Assembly (NCBI GenBank): GCA_036268405.1
Contig: DATAUF010000154.1
Span: forward strand, 1-64,000
DNA length: 64,000 bases
Reading direction: 5' to 3'
From: DASZTV01 sp036268405
GTDB lineage: Bacteria > Actinomycetota > Actinomycetes > JAFAQI01
Shown: positions 17,763 to 26,921 of the stretch, in pieces
Numbering within the stretch: the stretch's first letter is position 1
How the letters are laid out: each line of letters starts with the position of its first letter
Notes under the pieces: model-generated
What the model was told of the DNA's origin: nothing
What the model saw: only the letters and a program-made list of their open reading frames with translations
The model's database searches: none
Program-made: the position numbers and the translations under genes

Positions 17763-17832
17763 GCGCTTTATCGGCGTTGGTTACGCTGCCCAGACATTGA
17801 GCGTCAGGTGACGCGAGGTGGGGGCGGGGTCA

Positions 17833-19098
17833 ATGGAATCAGCAATGAGCGGCTGCGTGCCGTTCTCGCTTGCGAAGCTCAATCCGCCGGGACTGAGGCA
17901 GAGCCTCAGCGACTTCTTCCGCGACACCGTCTTCGCGGCTCTCCTGCGGTCGCTCTGTCGAGTCCGTCCGGTGTGGCATGTGCCGTTTACGAACACGGTG
18001 TGGGTCACCGGATTCGATGCCGTTCAAGAGGTCTACGCCCGCAATCACGACTTCGAAGTTCCGTATGCGCAACGGATGGAGATCCTGCGCTGGCAGGGCT
18101 TCATCCTGGCCTTGCAGGACACGCCGGAGTACCACGACATGCACGACGGCATCAGCCGGCTCTGGCAGCCCTGGGACACCGCTCACGTCCAGGAGATCGC
18201 CCGCGCGACGACCGAGTCCATCCTGATGACGACCAGCTCCGAAGACCTGGATTTCATCCAGGGCCTGGTGAAGCCAGTGCTGATGTCCATCGTGGAACAG
18301 CACTACGGCGTCAAGATGCCAGCAAGGCAGCGCGAGCCGTTCTTCGAGGGCAATCTCGCAGGCAGCAGCTTCGTGTTCAGGGGCCCGAAGATCACGAAGA
18401 AGCAGACCGACACCGTGACGCCTGCCATTGATGCCGTGTGGCCGGTGCTCGACGCGGCGATGGCCGCGGCCCGAGAACACCCGGACCCGACGACGGTCCT
18501 CGGCCGCTACTACAGCGGCGGAAGTCCCGACCCGTCCTTCACCGAGGCGAAGATGCGCTCCGCCCTGATGACGATGATCGGCGGCTACCTGCCGACGTGC
18601 ACGAACGCCAGCGGCCGAGTCATGGATGTGCTGTTGGCTCGCCCGGACGCGATGCACTTCGTGCAGGATGCGGTGACGGCCAAGCAGGACGGCATCTTGT
18701 TGACCGGGATTCAGGAAGCGCTCCGGTTGAACTACATCATCCCGATGCTGTGGCGCCGTGCGGCCCGCGACACCTACGTCGGAGCGGGAACGACAAAGCA
18801 CCGCGCGATCCGGGAAGGCACCAACCTGGCCGTGTCACTGCAAGCCGGGATGTCCGACCGGCGGCGGATCAAGAACCCCAAGCGGTTCGACCCCAACCGG
18901 TCATCCACGGTTCGGATGGTCTACGGGCACGAGTTCCACTACTGCATCGGGGCGAGCATCGCGAACACCGTGCTCATCGAGATCTTCAAAGGCGTGCTGA
19001 AGCGCCGGCCGGTGCACGGCACCAAGAAGGACAGATGGGTCAACGCCTACCCCTGGAACCTGTGGCTGACCCTGTCCGAAGCGGACGTCGCATCATGA
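17833..19098 (+). CDS. Divergent cytochrome P450, possibly peroxide-using
   Basis: A 421-aa P450 from ATG 17833 after a G-rich ribosome site. The K-helix ExxR is EALR (QEALRLNYII) and the haem loop is YGHEFHYCIGASIA with the thiolate at about Cys371; the usual loop Phe is Tyr. The I-helix region around residue 250 reads IGGYLPTCT: aligned to the usual AGxET, the acid is Pro. P450s lacking this acid often use peroxides or hydroperoxides rather than O2 with a reductase. The N-terminal region is also unusual. Its TGA overlaps the ATG of the next gene (ATGA). Neighbouring patatin and DyP peroxidase genes support a lipid or peroxide substrate (inference). Confidence 0.85.
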   Translation: MESAMSGCVPFSLAKLNPPGLRQSLSDFFRDTVFAALLRSLCRVRPVWHVPFTNTVWVTGFDAVQEVYARNHDFEVPYAQRMEILRWQGFILALQDTPEYHDMHDGISRLWQPWDTAHVQEIARATTESILMTTSSEDLDFIQGLVKPVLMSIVEQHYGVKMPARQREPFFEGNLAGSSFVFRGPKITKKQTDTVTPAIDAVWPVLDAAMAAAREHPDPTTVLGRYYSGGSPDPSFTEAKMRSALMTMIGGYLPTCTNASGRVMDVLLARPDAMHFVQDAVTAKQDGILLTGIQEALRLNYIIPMLWRRAARDTYVGAGTTKHRAIREGTNLAVSLQAGMSDRRRIKNPKRFDPNRSSTVRMVYGHEFHYCIGASIANTVLIEIFKGVLKRRPVHGTKKDRWVNAYPWNLWLTLSEADVAS

Positions 19099-20348
19099 GA
19101 GCAGCAGCAGGTCAGTTCCCCAGCCTCCAGCAGCCGATCACCGCTATCACGCCGACCCGGCCAGGCATGTCCTGGCTCGCGTGGCTGCTGCTGACCCTGG
19201 GCAGATGGATAGCGACCCTCAAGATGGTGAGCGAGCTGGAGTTCATCCACTTCGCCCAGTGGCAGCGCGTGCGCACGAAGAACCTGCCCCGGCTGACCCC
19301 GGACCAGCCGGCAGAGGACTTCGCGTACGACTTCTTCGTGTTCACGACCAACTACAACGGTGACTGGGATCAGTACATCGACACGTTTGCTCGCGTGCCG
19401 CACATCCGCCTGGGCATGCGATTGCTGTGGGGTACCTCGCAGGGGTTCCCGGGACCGATCCCACTGCGGACCTTCAAGCAGTACATCCACTACCACAGCT
19501 ATCCCGAGACGCTGTACTACAGCGCCTACCCCGCGTCGACGGTACGCAACATCGAGGCAGCCGTTGCGGTGAAGGCAGAGCTCCAGAAGTTCGCAAACGT
19601 GTCCTCCACCACGAAAGCGGAAACACCGGCCGCCTTCCGGACGAGGCATCTCGAGATGCTCAAGGCGATCGCGCCGAAACTCGGTAGTGCACCAGGCGTG
19701 CACCCGTTCACGATCGAGACGTCCGAGCCGGGTGAAGCGATACCGGTGCTCGGTCGGCTCGCCGGTGGCGGTAAGACCGGACAGACCCTCATCGCTGCCA
19801 TGAGCCCCATCGAGGTGAAGCCCGGGTATGAAGTGACCAACGAGATCGCGGCGCGTATTGCAGCGGTGAGCGAATCCACCACCCCGTCACCCTTCGCGAA
19901 GTGTCCGATGCTGCACTTCGCTCGCTTGGTCGTCCTCGATGACCTGATCCCGAAGCTGGGGTCGAGCCCCGCAGCGTCGCTTCGCACCAACTACCTGCTG
20001 TTCGTGGCCGCGATCGACGGGGAGCTGGACGACTTCCTCGACTGCCTCCACGCAGCCGACCCCAAGTTCGTGCAAGACGTGTGGGGTCGCTGCCTCGGCT
20101 ACCCCGAAGATGGCCGGGGGCCGGTCTTCCTGCGGCGATACATTGCCCGCTCACTTCTGCCGGTGCAGCTGCCCTACGTCGCGTTCCCCGAACACACCGC
20201 ACTGGACATTCGGGGGGCGGTGTCGATCCACGCCGACATGCTCGACTGGATGGCCGCAGACCGGCACAGCACGAGTGACGCCGAGCTGATGGCCGAATGG
20301 CAGAGCTGGCTCGATCAGCTCTTCGACGGAACCCGGGCCTTTCGATGA
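19095..20348 (+). CDS. Unrecognised protein with an internal duplication, between P450 and DyP
   Basis: A 417-aa protein whose ATG and stop overlap its neighbours by four bases each, so it is made together with the P450 and the DyP peroxidase. A hydrophobic segment (SWLAWLLLTLGRWIATL, residues 26-42) may associate with membrane. Residues about 47-167 and 271-386 align with each other by eye: FIHFAQW with MLHFARL, DFFVFTTNYNGDWDQYID with NYLLFVAAIDGELDDFLD, PLRTFKQYIHYHS with VFLRRYIARSLLP, and YYSAYP with YVAFPE. The pattern resembles a duplicated ferredoxin-like alpha+beta fold, the fold class of DyP and chlorite dismutase. No haem ligand can be assigned. I do not recognise a named family; function unknown. 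Confidence 0.8.
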   Translation: MRAAAGQFPSLQQPITAITPTRPGMSWLAWLLLTLGRWIATLKMVSELEFIHFAQWQRVRTKNLPRLTPDQPAEDFAYDFFVFTTNYNGDWDQYIDTFARVPHIRLGMRLLWGTSQGFPGPIPLRTFKQYIHYHSYPETLYYSAYPASTVRNIEAAVAVKAELQKFANVSSTTKAETPAAFRTRHLEMLKAIAPKLGSAPGVHPFTIETSEPGEAIPVLGRLAGGGKTGQTLIAAMSPIEVKPGYEVTNEIAARIAAVSESTTPSPFAKCPMLHFARLVVLDDLIPKLGSSPAASLRTNYLLFVAAIDGELDDFLDCLHAADPKFVQDVWGRCLGYPEDGRGPVFLRRYIARSLLPVQLPYVAFPEHTALDIRGAVSIHADMLDWMAADRHSTSDAELMAEWQSWLDQLFDGTRAFR

Positions 20349-21829
20349 GCGATTCGGTCGAGCACTACGACGACATTCAGGCGCTGGTCCGAGGCTTCAA
20401 GATGAGGTGGCCCTGGGCGCTGTTCGTCTACACCGCGTTCGGCGACGATCCCGCGCGCAACCGGGAGTTTCTCCAGACGCTGCCTGACGCTCTCGGGTGC
20501 CACGGCCGTCCGACGTCAGTCGCTGAGCTCGATGCAAGGCGCGAAGACCTCGGGTTCGATGGTCCGTTCAACGTCGCTTTCACCTACCGCGGCCTGTCGA
20601 AGCTCGGCATCACCCCGGACATCCTCGGCTCGTTTCCGTCCGAGTTCATCCAGGGCATGCGGAAGCGAGCGGCGGTCAACCACGACTACGGCCGGTCGGC
20701 TCCGGAGTCCTGGGAGGAGCCCTGGCGGCACGGGTCGGTCGACATGTGGATCGGCATCTACGCCCGCACCGAGGCAGCTCGCGAACGCCAGCATCACCGG
20801 CTGACCAGGCACCTCGGGACATTCGGGATGCGGGCTGACGGGTTCGACCTGCCCAGCCAGATCACCGCCGGGGACACGCCGGTTTGGATCGACGACTCCA
20901 GCTGCCAGCCTGAGCCGTCGCAGTCGGTCGAGCACTTCGGCTTCGGGGACGGGGTCAGTGACCCTCCCGTCAAGGGCCTCGCCCGAGCCGGCTCCCCGAC
21001 GAACAGCGCCGGCGGGAAGATCGATGCGAAGGGCAAGTGGCAGCCCCTCGCCGCCGGCGAGTTCCTCTACGGTCATCTCGACGAGATCGGAGAGATCCCG
21101 CCCGCCCCGACCCCGACGGACATCGGCCACAACGGCACCTACCTGGTGCTGCGGAAGCTGTCCCAGGATGTCGACGCGTTCCGCGCGTACGTCTCGGCTC
21201 AGGCACAGCTTCACGGGATGGGAGCCGACGAGCTCGCCGCGAGGATGGTCGGCCGCACCCGCAACGGCGCGCCGCTGGTCAAGCCGGACGCGGAAGACAA
21301 GAACGACTTCCGGTACGACGACGACGCCCAGGGCATGGCCTGCCCGATGGGCTCGCACCTGCGGCGCACGAATCCACGTGACAGCCTCAACTTCGCGACG
21401 GCCCTCGTGGATCGACACCGCATGCTCCGCCGAGGCATGCCGTACGGAAACCTCGTGCCGCGCGGCCGGGCGATGGGTGAGATCAACCCGCTCGACACCA
21501 CGACGGGGCCCGACAAGCCGTACCCGGGACAAGGGCTGATGTTCCTCGCGCTCAACATCGACATCCGCCGCCAGTTCGAGTTCGTCCAGAGCCAGTGGGT
21601 CAACTACGGCAACGATCTGCGTCAAGGGAGTGACCGCGACCCGATCGTCGGTGCTCACGACCCGGACCGCCGCAAGCACAACCGCATCGTTATGCTGACC
21701 GACACGGCGTCGGGCGTCGCCGTCTGCCCGGAGATCCCATCGTTCGTCCAGACCCGCGGCGGCGACTACTTCTTCCTACCCAGCCTGCACGCGTACGCAG
21801 CTATCGCAGCGGGCCGGGACTACCACTGA
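20345..21829 (+). CDS. DyP-type peroxidase
   Basis: A 494-aa haem peroxidase from ATG 20345, which overlaps the upstream stop. DyP signatures are present: the catalytic Asp in GFGDG at about Asp202, the proximal haem His in SHLRRTNPRD at about His338, and the distal Arg region HRMLRRGMPYG. The C-terminal FVQTRGGDYFFLPSL is typical of the longer DyP class. No Tat signal and no encapsulin-targeting tail are seen, so it is probably cytoplasmic. It is the last gene of the P450-duplicated protein-DyP unit, and its 3' end overlaps the convergent cyclase/ATPase gene by 29 bp. Confidence 0.92.
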   Translation: MSDSVEHYDDIQALVRGFKMRWPWALFVYTAFGDDPARNREFLQTLPDALGCHGRPTSVAELDARREDLGFDGPFNVAFTYRGLSKLGITPDILGSFPSEFIQGMRKRAAVNHDYGRSAPESWEEPWRHGSVDMWIGIYARTEAARERQHHRLTRHLGTFGMRADGFDLPSQITAGDTPVWIDDSSCQPEPSQSVEHFGFGDGVSDPPVKGLARAGSPTNSAGGKIDAKGKWQPLAAGEFLYGHLDEIGEIPPAPTPTDIGHNGTYLVLRKLSQDVDAFRAYVSAQAQLHGMGADELAARMVGRTRNGAPLVKPDAEDKNDFRYDDDAQGMACPMGSHLRRTNPRDSLNFATALVDRHRMLRRGMPYGNLVPRGRAMGEINPLDTTTGPDKPYPGQGLMFLALNIDIRRQFEFVQSQWVNYGNDLRQGSDRDPIVGAHDPDRRKHNRIVMLTDTASGVAVCPEIPSFVQTRGGDYFFLPSLHAYAAIAAGRDYH

Positions 21830-24800
21830 GGGCCTCGCTCGCGAGCCGTTCGACTCTGGCGCACCCGTGAGTAGCGGCAAGGTCACGCGCTCTCGTCAGC
21901 ATTCCCCGGGCGCGATCGGGCTCGGTGTCGAGAAGCAGCCGGCCCCATTCGAGCTGCGTTGACGCGATGAAGAAGGGTGCCCTCAATCGTTCGTGCATGC
22001 TCAGGGCCCTACGGAAGTGTTCGGCCGCCTGCTCAGGCTTCCCGAGCAGGTTGGCCAGGCGACCCAGGTAATGAGCCACCGAGCCGGTCATCGCCACGCC
22101 GGTGAAGCCGACCCTGTCGTGCCACGGGAACAGCTGGTCGTACAGAACGGCCGCCGCCTCGGTGTCGCCAACCTCGACGGCCGCCACCGACCAGTACGAC
22201 ATCACCATGAAGTAGATGTAATCGATGGAGGCGCCGAAGCCGGTATGCCGGGCGTCGGCAAGGAGCTGCCGCGCGGCGCCGAGATCGGACGTCTCGGCGT
22301 ACGCCATGGCGAGACCGGCATCCAACGTCTCGTTGGCGTTGACGGTCCTGATCTGCTCGATCATCGGGACGACCTCACCCATCCGGCCCTGGTGCCAGCG
22401 GATGAAGAGCAGCTGAGCCGCGTTGACCCCCGCGGCGTCCGCCTGTCCCGAGTCCGTGCCGAGCTTCAATGCATCGCCGGCGAGCCGTTCGGCGTCTACC
22501 GCGTCGCCCGCATGCAGCGCTCGGATGCCTAGGAAAAGCGTCAGGCTCCACAGCAGCGCCGGCCGGGAGATCTCGGCAACCAGACTCTTGCACTCCTCGA
22601 GGCATTGGTCGGCTTCGTCGATCTCTCCCGACATGAGAAGGGGGTACCGGCGGGTGTAGATGGCCCAGAAGCGGGCCGCCGGATCATCAAGCGTTCGGGA
22701 CAGGGCGACTGCCTCGGCGGTCAGCGCCAGGCGCTCTTCCAGGGTGTCGGGAAGATGTACCGCCAGGCGTGGCAGGCACACGGCATCGATGAGCGCGGTC
22801 GGGTCGTTGGAGCGGCGAGCGACGGCGACCGCCTCTGAGGCGAGAGCCTTGCGCCGCGCCTGGTCCGGGTCGAAGGTCAGCTCGGACGCCAGCGTCGCCA
22901 GGAGCCGGGCTCGCTCCGGCGAGTCGGGTTCGGCGAAGCGGAGCGCGGTCTCGATCAGGTCGATTCGGTCGTGATCGAGGTTCGTGGCGCTGGCGTAGAA
23001 GCCTCGATGCACCGCGAGAGCCGCGCGCACCACGAGGTCGGCCTCGCCGAGCGCGGCCGCCTGCCGGCCGGCGTCGAGCAGCGTGTCACGAAAGGCAGCG
23101 TCGCCGGTTTGGCTCTGCGCCACGCCGAGGCTCACCTTCAGCTGACAGCGGAGTCGTTCGTCGACCTTGCTGACCTCGTCCATCACGTCAAGCGCCATGG
23201 CGTAGCAACGCAGCGCCTCGTCGGGCCCCAAGGACAGCAGCGCACTGTCGCCCGCGAGAGACGCATAGTGGATTGCCTTGTTCGCATCGGTGGGAACCGC
23301 GGTGGCTCCCCAGTGCCGGGCGAGCTCGACGACCCGATCGCCGAGATCGTCACCGCCGCGATCCTCGAGGGTCTCCGCTACGCGACGGTGGAGTCGTTGC
23401 CGGCGAGTGGCCGACAGCCCGCTGTACAGCGTGTGCTGAATCAGCGCGTGGTGAAAGGCGAAGCGACCTTGGGTGCCGGGTACCTCGATGACCAGCGTCG
23501 CCTCACCAGCCCGTTCCAGTACCTCAAGCGCCCGGTCCTCATCGACGCCGGCCGTCGCAGCGACCACATCGAGATCGAAGTACTGGCCGACCACCGATGC
23601 AACGCCGAGAATCTGCTCTGCCTCTGCGCCGAGGCGTCGAACCCGGTGCCCGATCACCTCGCGAACACTGGCCGGAAGCGATTGCAGGTCGAGGAAGCTC
23701 TGAGTAACCCAATGGCCGTCTGGCCGTCGAGTGATGGCGTCCGTCTCCGAGAGGTGGCGAAGCAGCTCCCCGGCAAAGAAGGGATTCCCACCGGTCTCTT
23801 CCCACAGCACCGTGGCGAGGGCCATGCCATCGGCTTCCAGCCGGTGTCCGGCGCGGTGTTCCATCAGGTCGACGATGTCGCCTTCACCAAGTCCCTTGAG
23901 ATTCAGAACCTTCGCGTGAGGCTCCCGACGGAGCCAGGCCAGCAGGTCAGCAAGGGGATGGTCACGACCGACCTCGGTGTCGCGATAGGTCGCGAGCACG
24001 AGTACCCGCATCGGCTCGTCGAGACTGGACAGGTGACGCAGCAGCTGCAGGCTCTCGCGATCGGCCCACTGCAGATCGTCGAGGACGAGGACCACGACGG
24101 TGTGGGTGCTGACATGGGCGAGCAAGCGGACCACCGCACTCCACAGCCGGTAGCGCTCGCTCTCGGGATCGCCGGACCGTGGCGGCGTGGCGTCGTCAGG
24201 CATCACGTCGGGAAGGAGACGGTGAAGCTCTGCGCGGTGCTCATCCAGATACGCGTCGAGCAGGTCCGCAGGGAAGTGGGCGAGGAGGTACTGAAGGGCT
24301 TCGACCCAGGGCTGGTACGGCCGACCGACCTCCTCGTCACACCGCCCATACAGGGCGACCGCCCCAAGGTCGCTCGCGGTTGCGGCGAGGGCCGAGCAAA
24401 GTCGGGTCTTACCGACGCCGGGCTCGCCGCCGACCAAGACCACATGACGACCGCCTGCCCAGGTCTGCGATAGGCAGTCGTTGAGCGTCGTCCGTTCGGG
24501 GCGACGGCCGACAAGGACAGCCTGGTGGAAGCCCGCCAGCCGCGGTGGGACGGGGACCGGTGCCGTCTCGCGAGCCGGATCCCACTCCACCTCGACGACC
24601 AGCACGGGTTCGGGGAGACCTTTGAGGTCCCGTTCTCCGACCACGGTGAAGCGATGTTCGGTGCGCCGGGCGATCACGCGCACCGCTTCCGTCGCCAAGA
24701 TCTGGCCTCCGTCGGCGATCGCACAGATGCGGGAGGCCTCGACCACTACGTCTCCGTGGTGGTCACCGGCCTCGAGGAACGCCTCCCCGGTCGACACCCC

Positions 24801-25103
24801 GACGCGAACGGCGAGGGCTTCACCACCGGTCCGGTTGTGGCGGTCCACTGCCTGCTGGATGGCTACTGCGGCGTCGAGTCCGGATTTCGCACCGCCGAAG
24901 ACGGCCATGATCCCGTCTCCAAGGTCTTTTCCCGTCTCGCCACCGTGGTCGGCCACGGCTTTGCGAAGGTCCTGGATGTGCCTGCTGCGCAGACTCTCCG
25001 CCGCCTCGGGACCCAACCGGGAAAACAGTGCGGTCGACCCGGCCAGGTCGGTGAAGACGACGGTTACGGTCGTGGTCGCTGCCGGGTGCGAACCCCCGCT
25101 CAT
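21801..25103 (-). CDS. Class III nucleotidyl cyclase/ATPase/TPR regulator
   Basis: A 1,100-aa multidomain protein. Residues about 10-175 are a class III cyclase domain with metal-binding Asp positions in VVFTDLAGSTALF and GKDLGDGIMAVFGG and the strand AVRVGVSTGEA. Residues about 200-500 are an ATPase of the AAA/STAND type with Walker A GGEPGVGKTRL and Walker B VVLVLDDLQWAD. The rest (about 600-1090) is helical TPR-like sequence. No C-terminal LuxR helix-turn-helix is present. Such proteins are widespread in actinobacteria; many cyclase domains are degenerate sensors, so activity is uncertain. It is convergent with the DyP gene (29-bp overlap) and divergent from the aldo-keto reductase. Confidence 0.9.
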   Translation of the reverse strand: MSGGSHPAATTTVTVVFTDLAGSTALFSRLGPEAAESLRSRHIQDLRKAVADHGGETGKDLGDGIMAVFGGAKSGLDAAVAIQQAVDRHNRTGGEALAVRVGVSTGEAFLEAGDHHGDVVVEASRICAIADGGQILATEAVRVIARRTEHRFTVVGERDLKGLPEPVLVVEVEWDPARETAPVPVPPRLAGFHQAVLVGRRPERTTLNDCLSQTWAGGRHVVLVGGEPGVGKTRLCSALAATASDLGAVALYGRCDEEVGRPYQPWVEALQYLLAHFPADLLDAYLDEHRAELHRLLPDVMPDDATPPRSGDPESERYRLWSAVVRLLAHVSTHTVVVLVLDDLQWADRESLQLLRHLSSLDEPMRVLVLATYRDTEVGRDHPLADLLAWLRREPHAKVLNLKGLGEGDIVDLMEHRAGHRLEADGMALATVLWEETGGNPFFAGELLRHLSETDAITRRPDGHWVTQSFLDLQSLPASVREVIGHRVRRLGAEAEQILGVASVVGQYFDLDVVAATAGVDEDRALEVLERAGEATLVIEVPGTQGRFAFHHALIQHTLYSGLSATRRQRLHRRVAETLEDRGGDDLGDRVVELARHWGATAVPTDANKAIHYASLAGDSALLSLGPDEALRCYAMALDVMDEVSKVDERLRCQLKVSLGVAQSQTGDAAFRDTLLDAGRQAAALGEADLVVRAALAVHRGFYASATNLDHDRIDLIETALRFAEPDSPERARLLATLASELTFDPDQARRKALASEAVAVARRSNDPTALIDAVCLPRLAVHLPDTLEERLALTAEAVALSRTLDDPAARFWAIYTRRYPLLMSGEIDEADQCLEECKSLVAEISRPALLWSLTLFLGIRALHAGDAVDAERLAGDALKLGTDSGQADAAGVNAAQLLFIRWHQGRMGEVVPMIEQIRTVNANETLDAGLAMAYAETSDLGAARQLLADARHTGFGASIDYIYFMVMSYWSVAAVEVGDTEAAAVLYDQLFPWHDRVGFTGVAMTGSVAHYLGRLANLLGKPEQAAEHFRRALSMHERLRAPFFIASTQLEWGRLLLDTEPDRARGMLTRARDLAATHGCARVERLASEALSGSPGPLR

Positions 25104-25212
25104 GCCCGACCTCCGGACGAGGGCCAGTCATTAGCGCGGTGACCCCCCACTCAGTCACGGTAGCGGCAACCCGCGTAACGGGACGACAGACGTCGCGACG
25201 TAGGTTCGAACA

Positions 25213-26073
25213 GTGACCAATCTGGGCGGCGCCTTCTCCCTCGCTCCTGACTTGAGCCTCACACGCATGGGTTATGGCGCGATGCAGCTTGCCGGGCCCG
25301 GGGTGTTCGGGCCACCCAAGGACCGTGACGAGGCCGTCGCGGTGCTGCGCGAGGTCGTCGACCTCGGCATCACCCACATCGACACCAGCGACTTCTACGG
25401 CCCTTACGTCACCAACGAGATCATCAAGGAGGCGCTGCACCCGTACCCCGACTCGCTGCGCATCGTCACCAAGGTCGGCGCACGTCGTGACGCCGAAGGC
25501 GGCTGGCCCCACGCCCGCACGCCGAGCGAGCTGATCCAGGCGGTGCACGACAACCTGGACCATCTCGGCCTTGACGTGCTGGATGTGGTCAACCTGCGCA
25601 TGGGCGGCCTCGGAGCCCCCGAGCCCGGCTCCATCGCTCCGCAGTTCGCCGCCCTGGCCCAACTGCAGCAGGACGGGCTGATCAGGCACCTCGGCGTCAG
25701 CACGATGAACGCGGAGCAGATCACCGAGGCGCAGTCCATCGCGCCGGTCGTCTGCGTGCAGAACTACTACAACGTTGCGCACCGCGACGAGGACGAGCTC
25801 GTCGACTCCCTCGCGGCGCAGGGCATCGGCTACGTGCCGTACTTCCCGCTCGGCGGCTTCTCGCCGCTGCAGTCCGACACGCTCACCGAGGTTGCCAGCC
25901 GCATCGGAAGTACGCCGATGGCGGTCGCGCTGGCCTGGTTGCTCCACCGCGCCCCAAACATCCTTCTCATCCCTGGCACGTCGTCCCGGGCGCACCTGCG
26001 CGAGAACGTCTCAGCCGCCTCGCTCATCCTCTCCGCCGAGGATCTGATCGAGCTGGACGGCATCGCTGGTTAG
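25213..26073 (+). CDS. Aldo/keto reductase
   Basis: A 286-aa NADPH-dependent (beta/alpha)8 reductase from GTG 25213. It shows the N-terminal LTRMGYGAMQLAGPGVFGPP of the YdbC-like AKR group, the catalytic Asp and Tyr in HIDTSDFYGP, Lys in IVTKVGARR, and the cofactor segment LLIPGTSSRAHLREN. The usual catalytic His position sits in VVNLRMGG, where no His is seen, as in some YdbC-type relatives. Monocistronic; divergent from the cyclase/ATPase gene. Substrate unknown. Confidence 0.92.
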   Translation: MTNLGGAFSLAPDLSLTRMGYGAMQLAGPGVFGPPKDRDEAVAVLREVVDLGITHIDTSDFYGPYVTNEIIKEALHPYPDSLRIVTKVGARRDAEGGWPHARTPSELIQAVHDNLDHLGLDVLDVVNLRMGGLGAPEPGSIAPQFAALAQLQQDGLIRHLGVSTMNAEQITEAQSIAPVVCVQNYYNVAHRDEDELVDSLAAQGIGYVPYFPLGGFSPLQSDTLTEVASRIGSTPMAVALAWLLHRAPNILLIPGTSSRAHLRENVSAASLILSAEDLIELDGIAG

Positions 26074-26084
26074 CGTCGACCGCA

Positions 26085-26921
26085 TCACGACGGGTCGGCG
26101 CGTTCGGCGAGACCGCGCACGAGGCTGGCGACCTCGCCGGGGCGTTGCAGGTGCAACGCGTGCGCCGTTCCGGGCCAAATCTGGACGTCGGCGCCGATCA
26201 GTGCAGCCAGCTCCTCGTGAGCCCGGCGAACCTGATGGCTCTCTTTTCGATCGGCGCCCACCAATACGACCGGCACGCCAAGCGGCTTCAGCCGAGGAGT
26301 GAGTGCCGCGCCTTCCGCGTACAGGGTGCGAATGGCCTTCGCGGTGACGGCCAAGTCCGCCGAGGTCAGCAGGATTGTGAGGCTCTGTTGTGCGGCCGGC
26401 TCCAGCGGACCCACTCGCTCACCCAGGCTTCTGAAGATGCCGGCGCCGAGTCGCGCACCGACGAGCGGCACGCGCAGCGGCAGGGCGAGAATCTCGAACA
26501 GGGGACGAAGCCAGCGGCAGATCATCGAGTCGTTGATAGGTGTCGGGTCGAGCAGCACCATTCCGGCGACTCGCTCCGGGTGGTCAGCGGCGAACTGCAT
26601 GGCCAGCGCACCACCAAGACTGTGGCCGACTAGGACTGCGCCAGTGGCACGGAGCTCCGCCAGCACGGCAGCTAGTGCGTCCGAGCCGCCGGGCAGCGTC
26701 GCCACTCCCGTGTCCTGCAGAAGCCCGGTACCGGGCCGATCGAAGCACACGACCGGACGGCCCGCGAGCGCATCAGGAAGCAACGGAAAGTAGCCGTGGC
26801 TCGTCGCAGCGCCACCCGGGAGCAGCACGACCGGCGTCCCGACTCCGGGCGCGATCTCCACCGAAAGCTTCACATTGCCGAAGTTCACGACAGCTGTTTC
26901 AGACGGCACATACCCTCGCAA
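26085..26921 (-). CDS. Alpha/beta hydrolase
   Basis: A 278-aa alpha/beta hydrolase. The oxyanion region is VVLLPGGAATSHGYF, the nucleophile elbow is GHSLGG around residue 100, the acid lies after PVVLVGADRKES, and the catalytic His is in PGTAHALHL near the C-terminus. It is the third gene of a minus-strand unit; its start at 26921 overlaps the upstream hydrolase by 23 bp. An in-frame GTG at 26909 (VPSETAVVNFG) is an equally possible start. Substrate unknown; it is probably an esterase or lactonase in the same pathway as the FMN oxidase. Confidence 0.88.
   Translation of the reverse strand: MRGYVPSETAVVNFGNVKLSVEIAPGVGTPVVLLPGGAATSHGYFPLLPDALAGRPVVCFDRPGTGLLQDTGVATLPGGSDALAAVLAELRATGAVLVGHSLGGALAMQFAADHPERVAGMVLLDPTPINDSMICRWLRPLFEILALPLRVPLVGARLGAGIFRSLGERVGPLEPAAQQSLTILLTSADLAVTAKAIRTLYAEGAALTPRLKPLGVPVVLVGADRKESHQVRRAHEELAALIGADVQIWPGTAHALHLQRPGEVASLVRGLAERADPS

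Noticed and set aside
20345..21829. DyP as encapsulin cargo
   Set aside because: No encapsulin gene is nearby and the C-terminus (AGRDYH) does not resemble a cargo-loading peptide.
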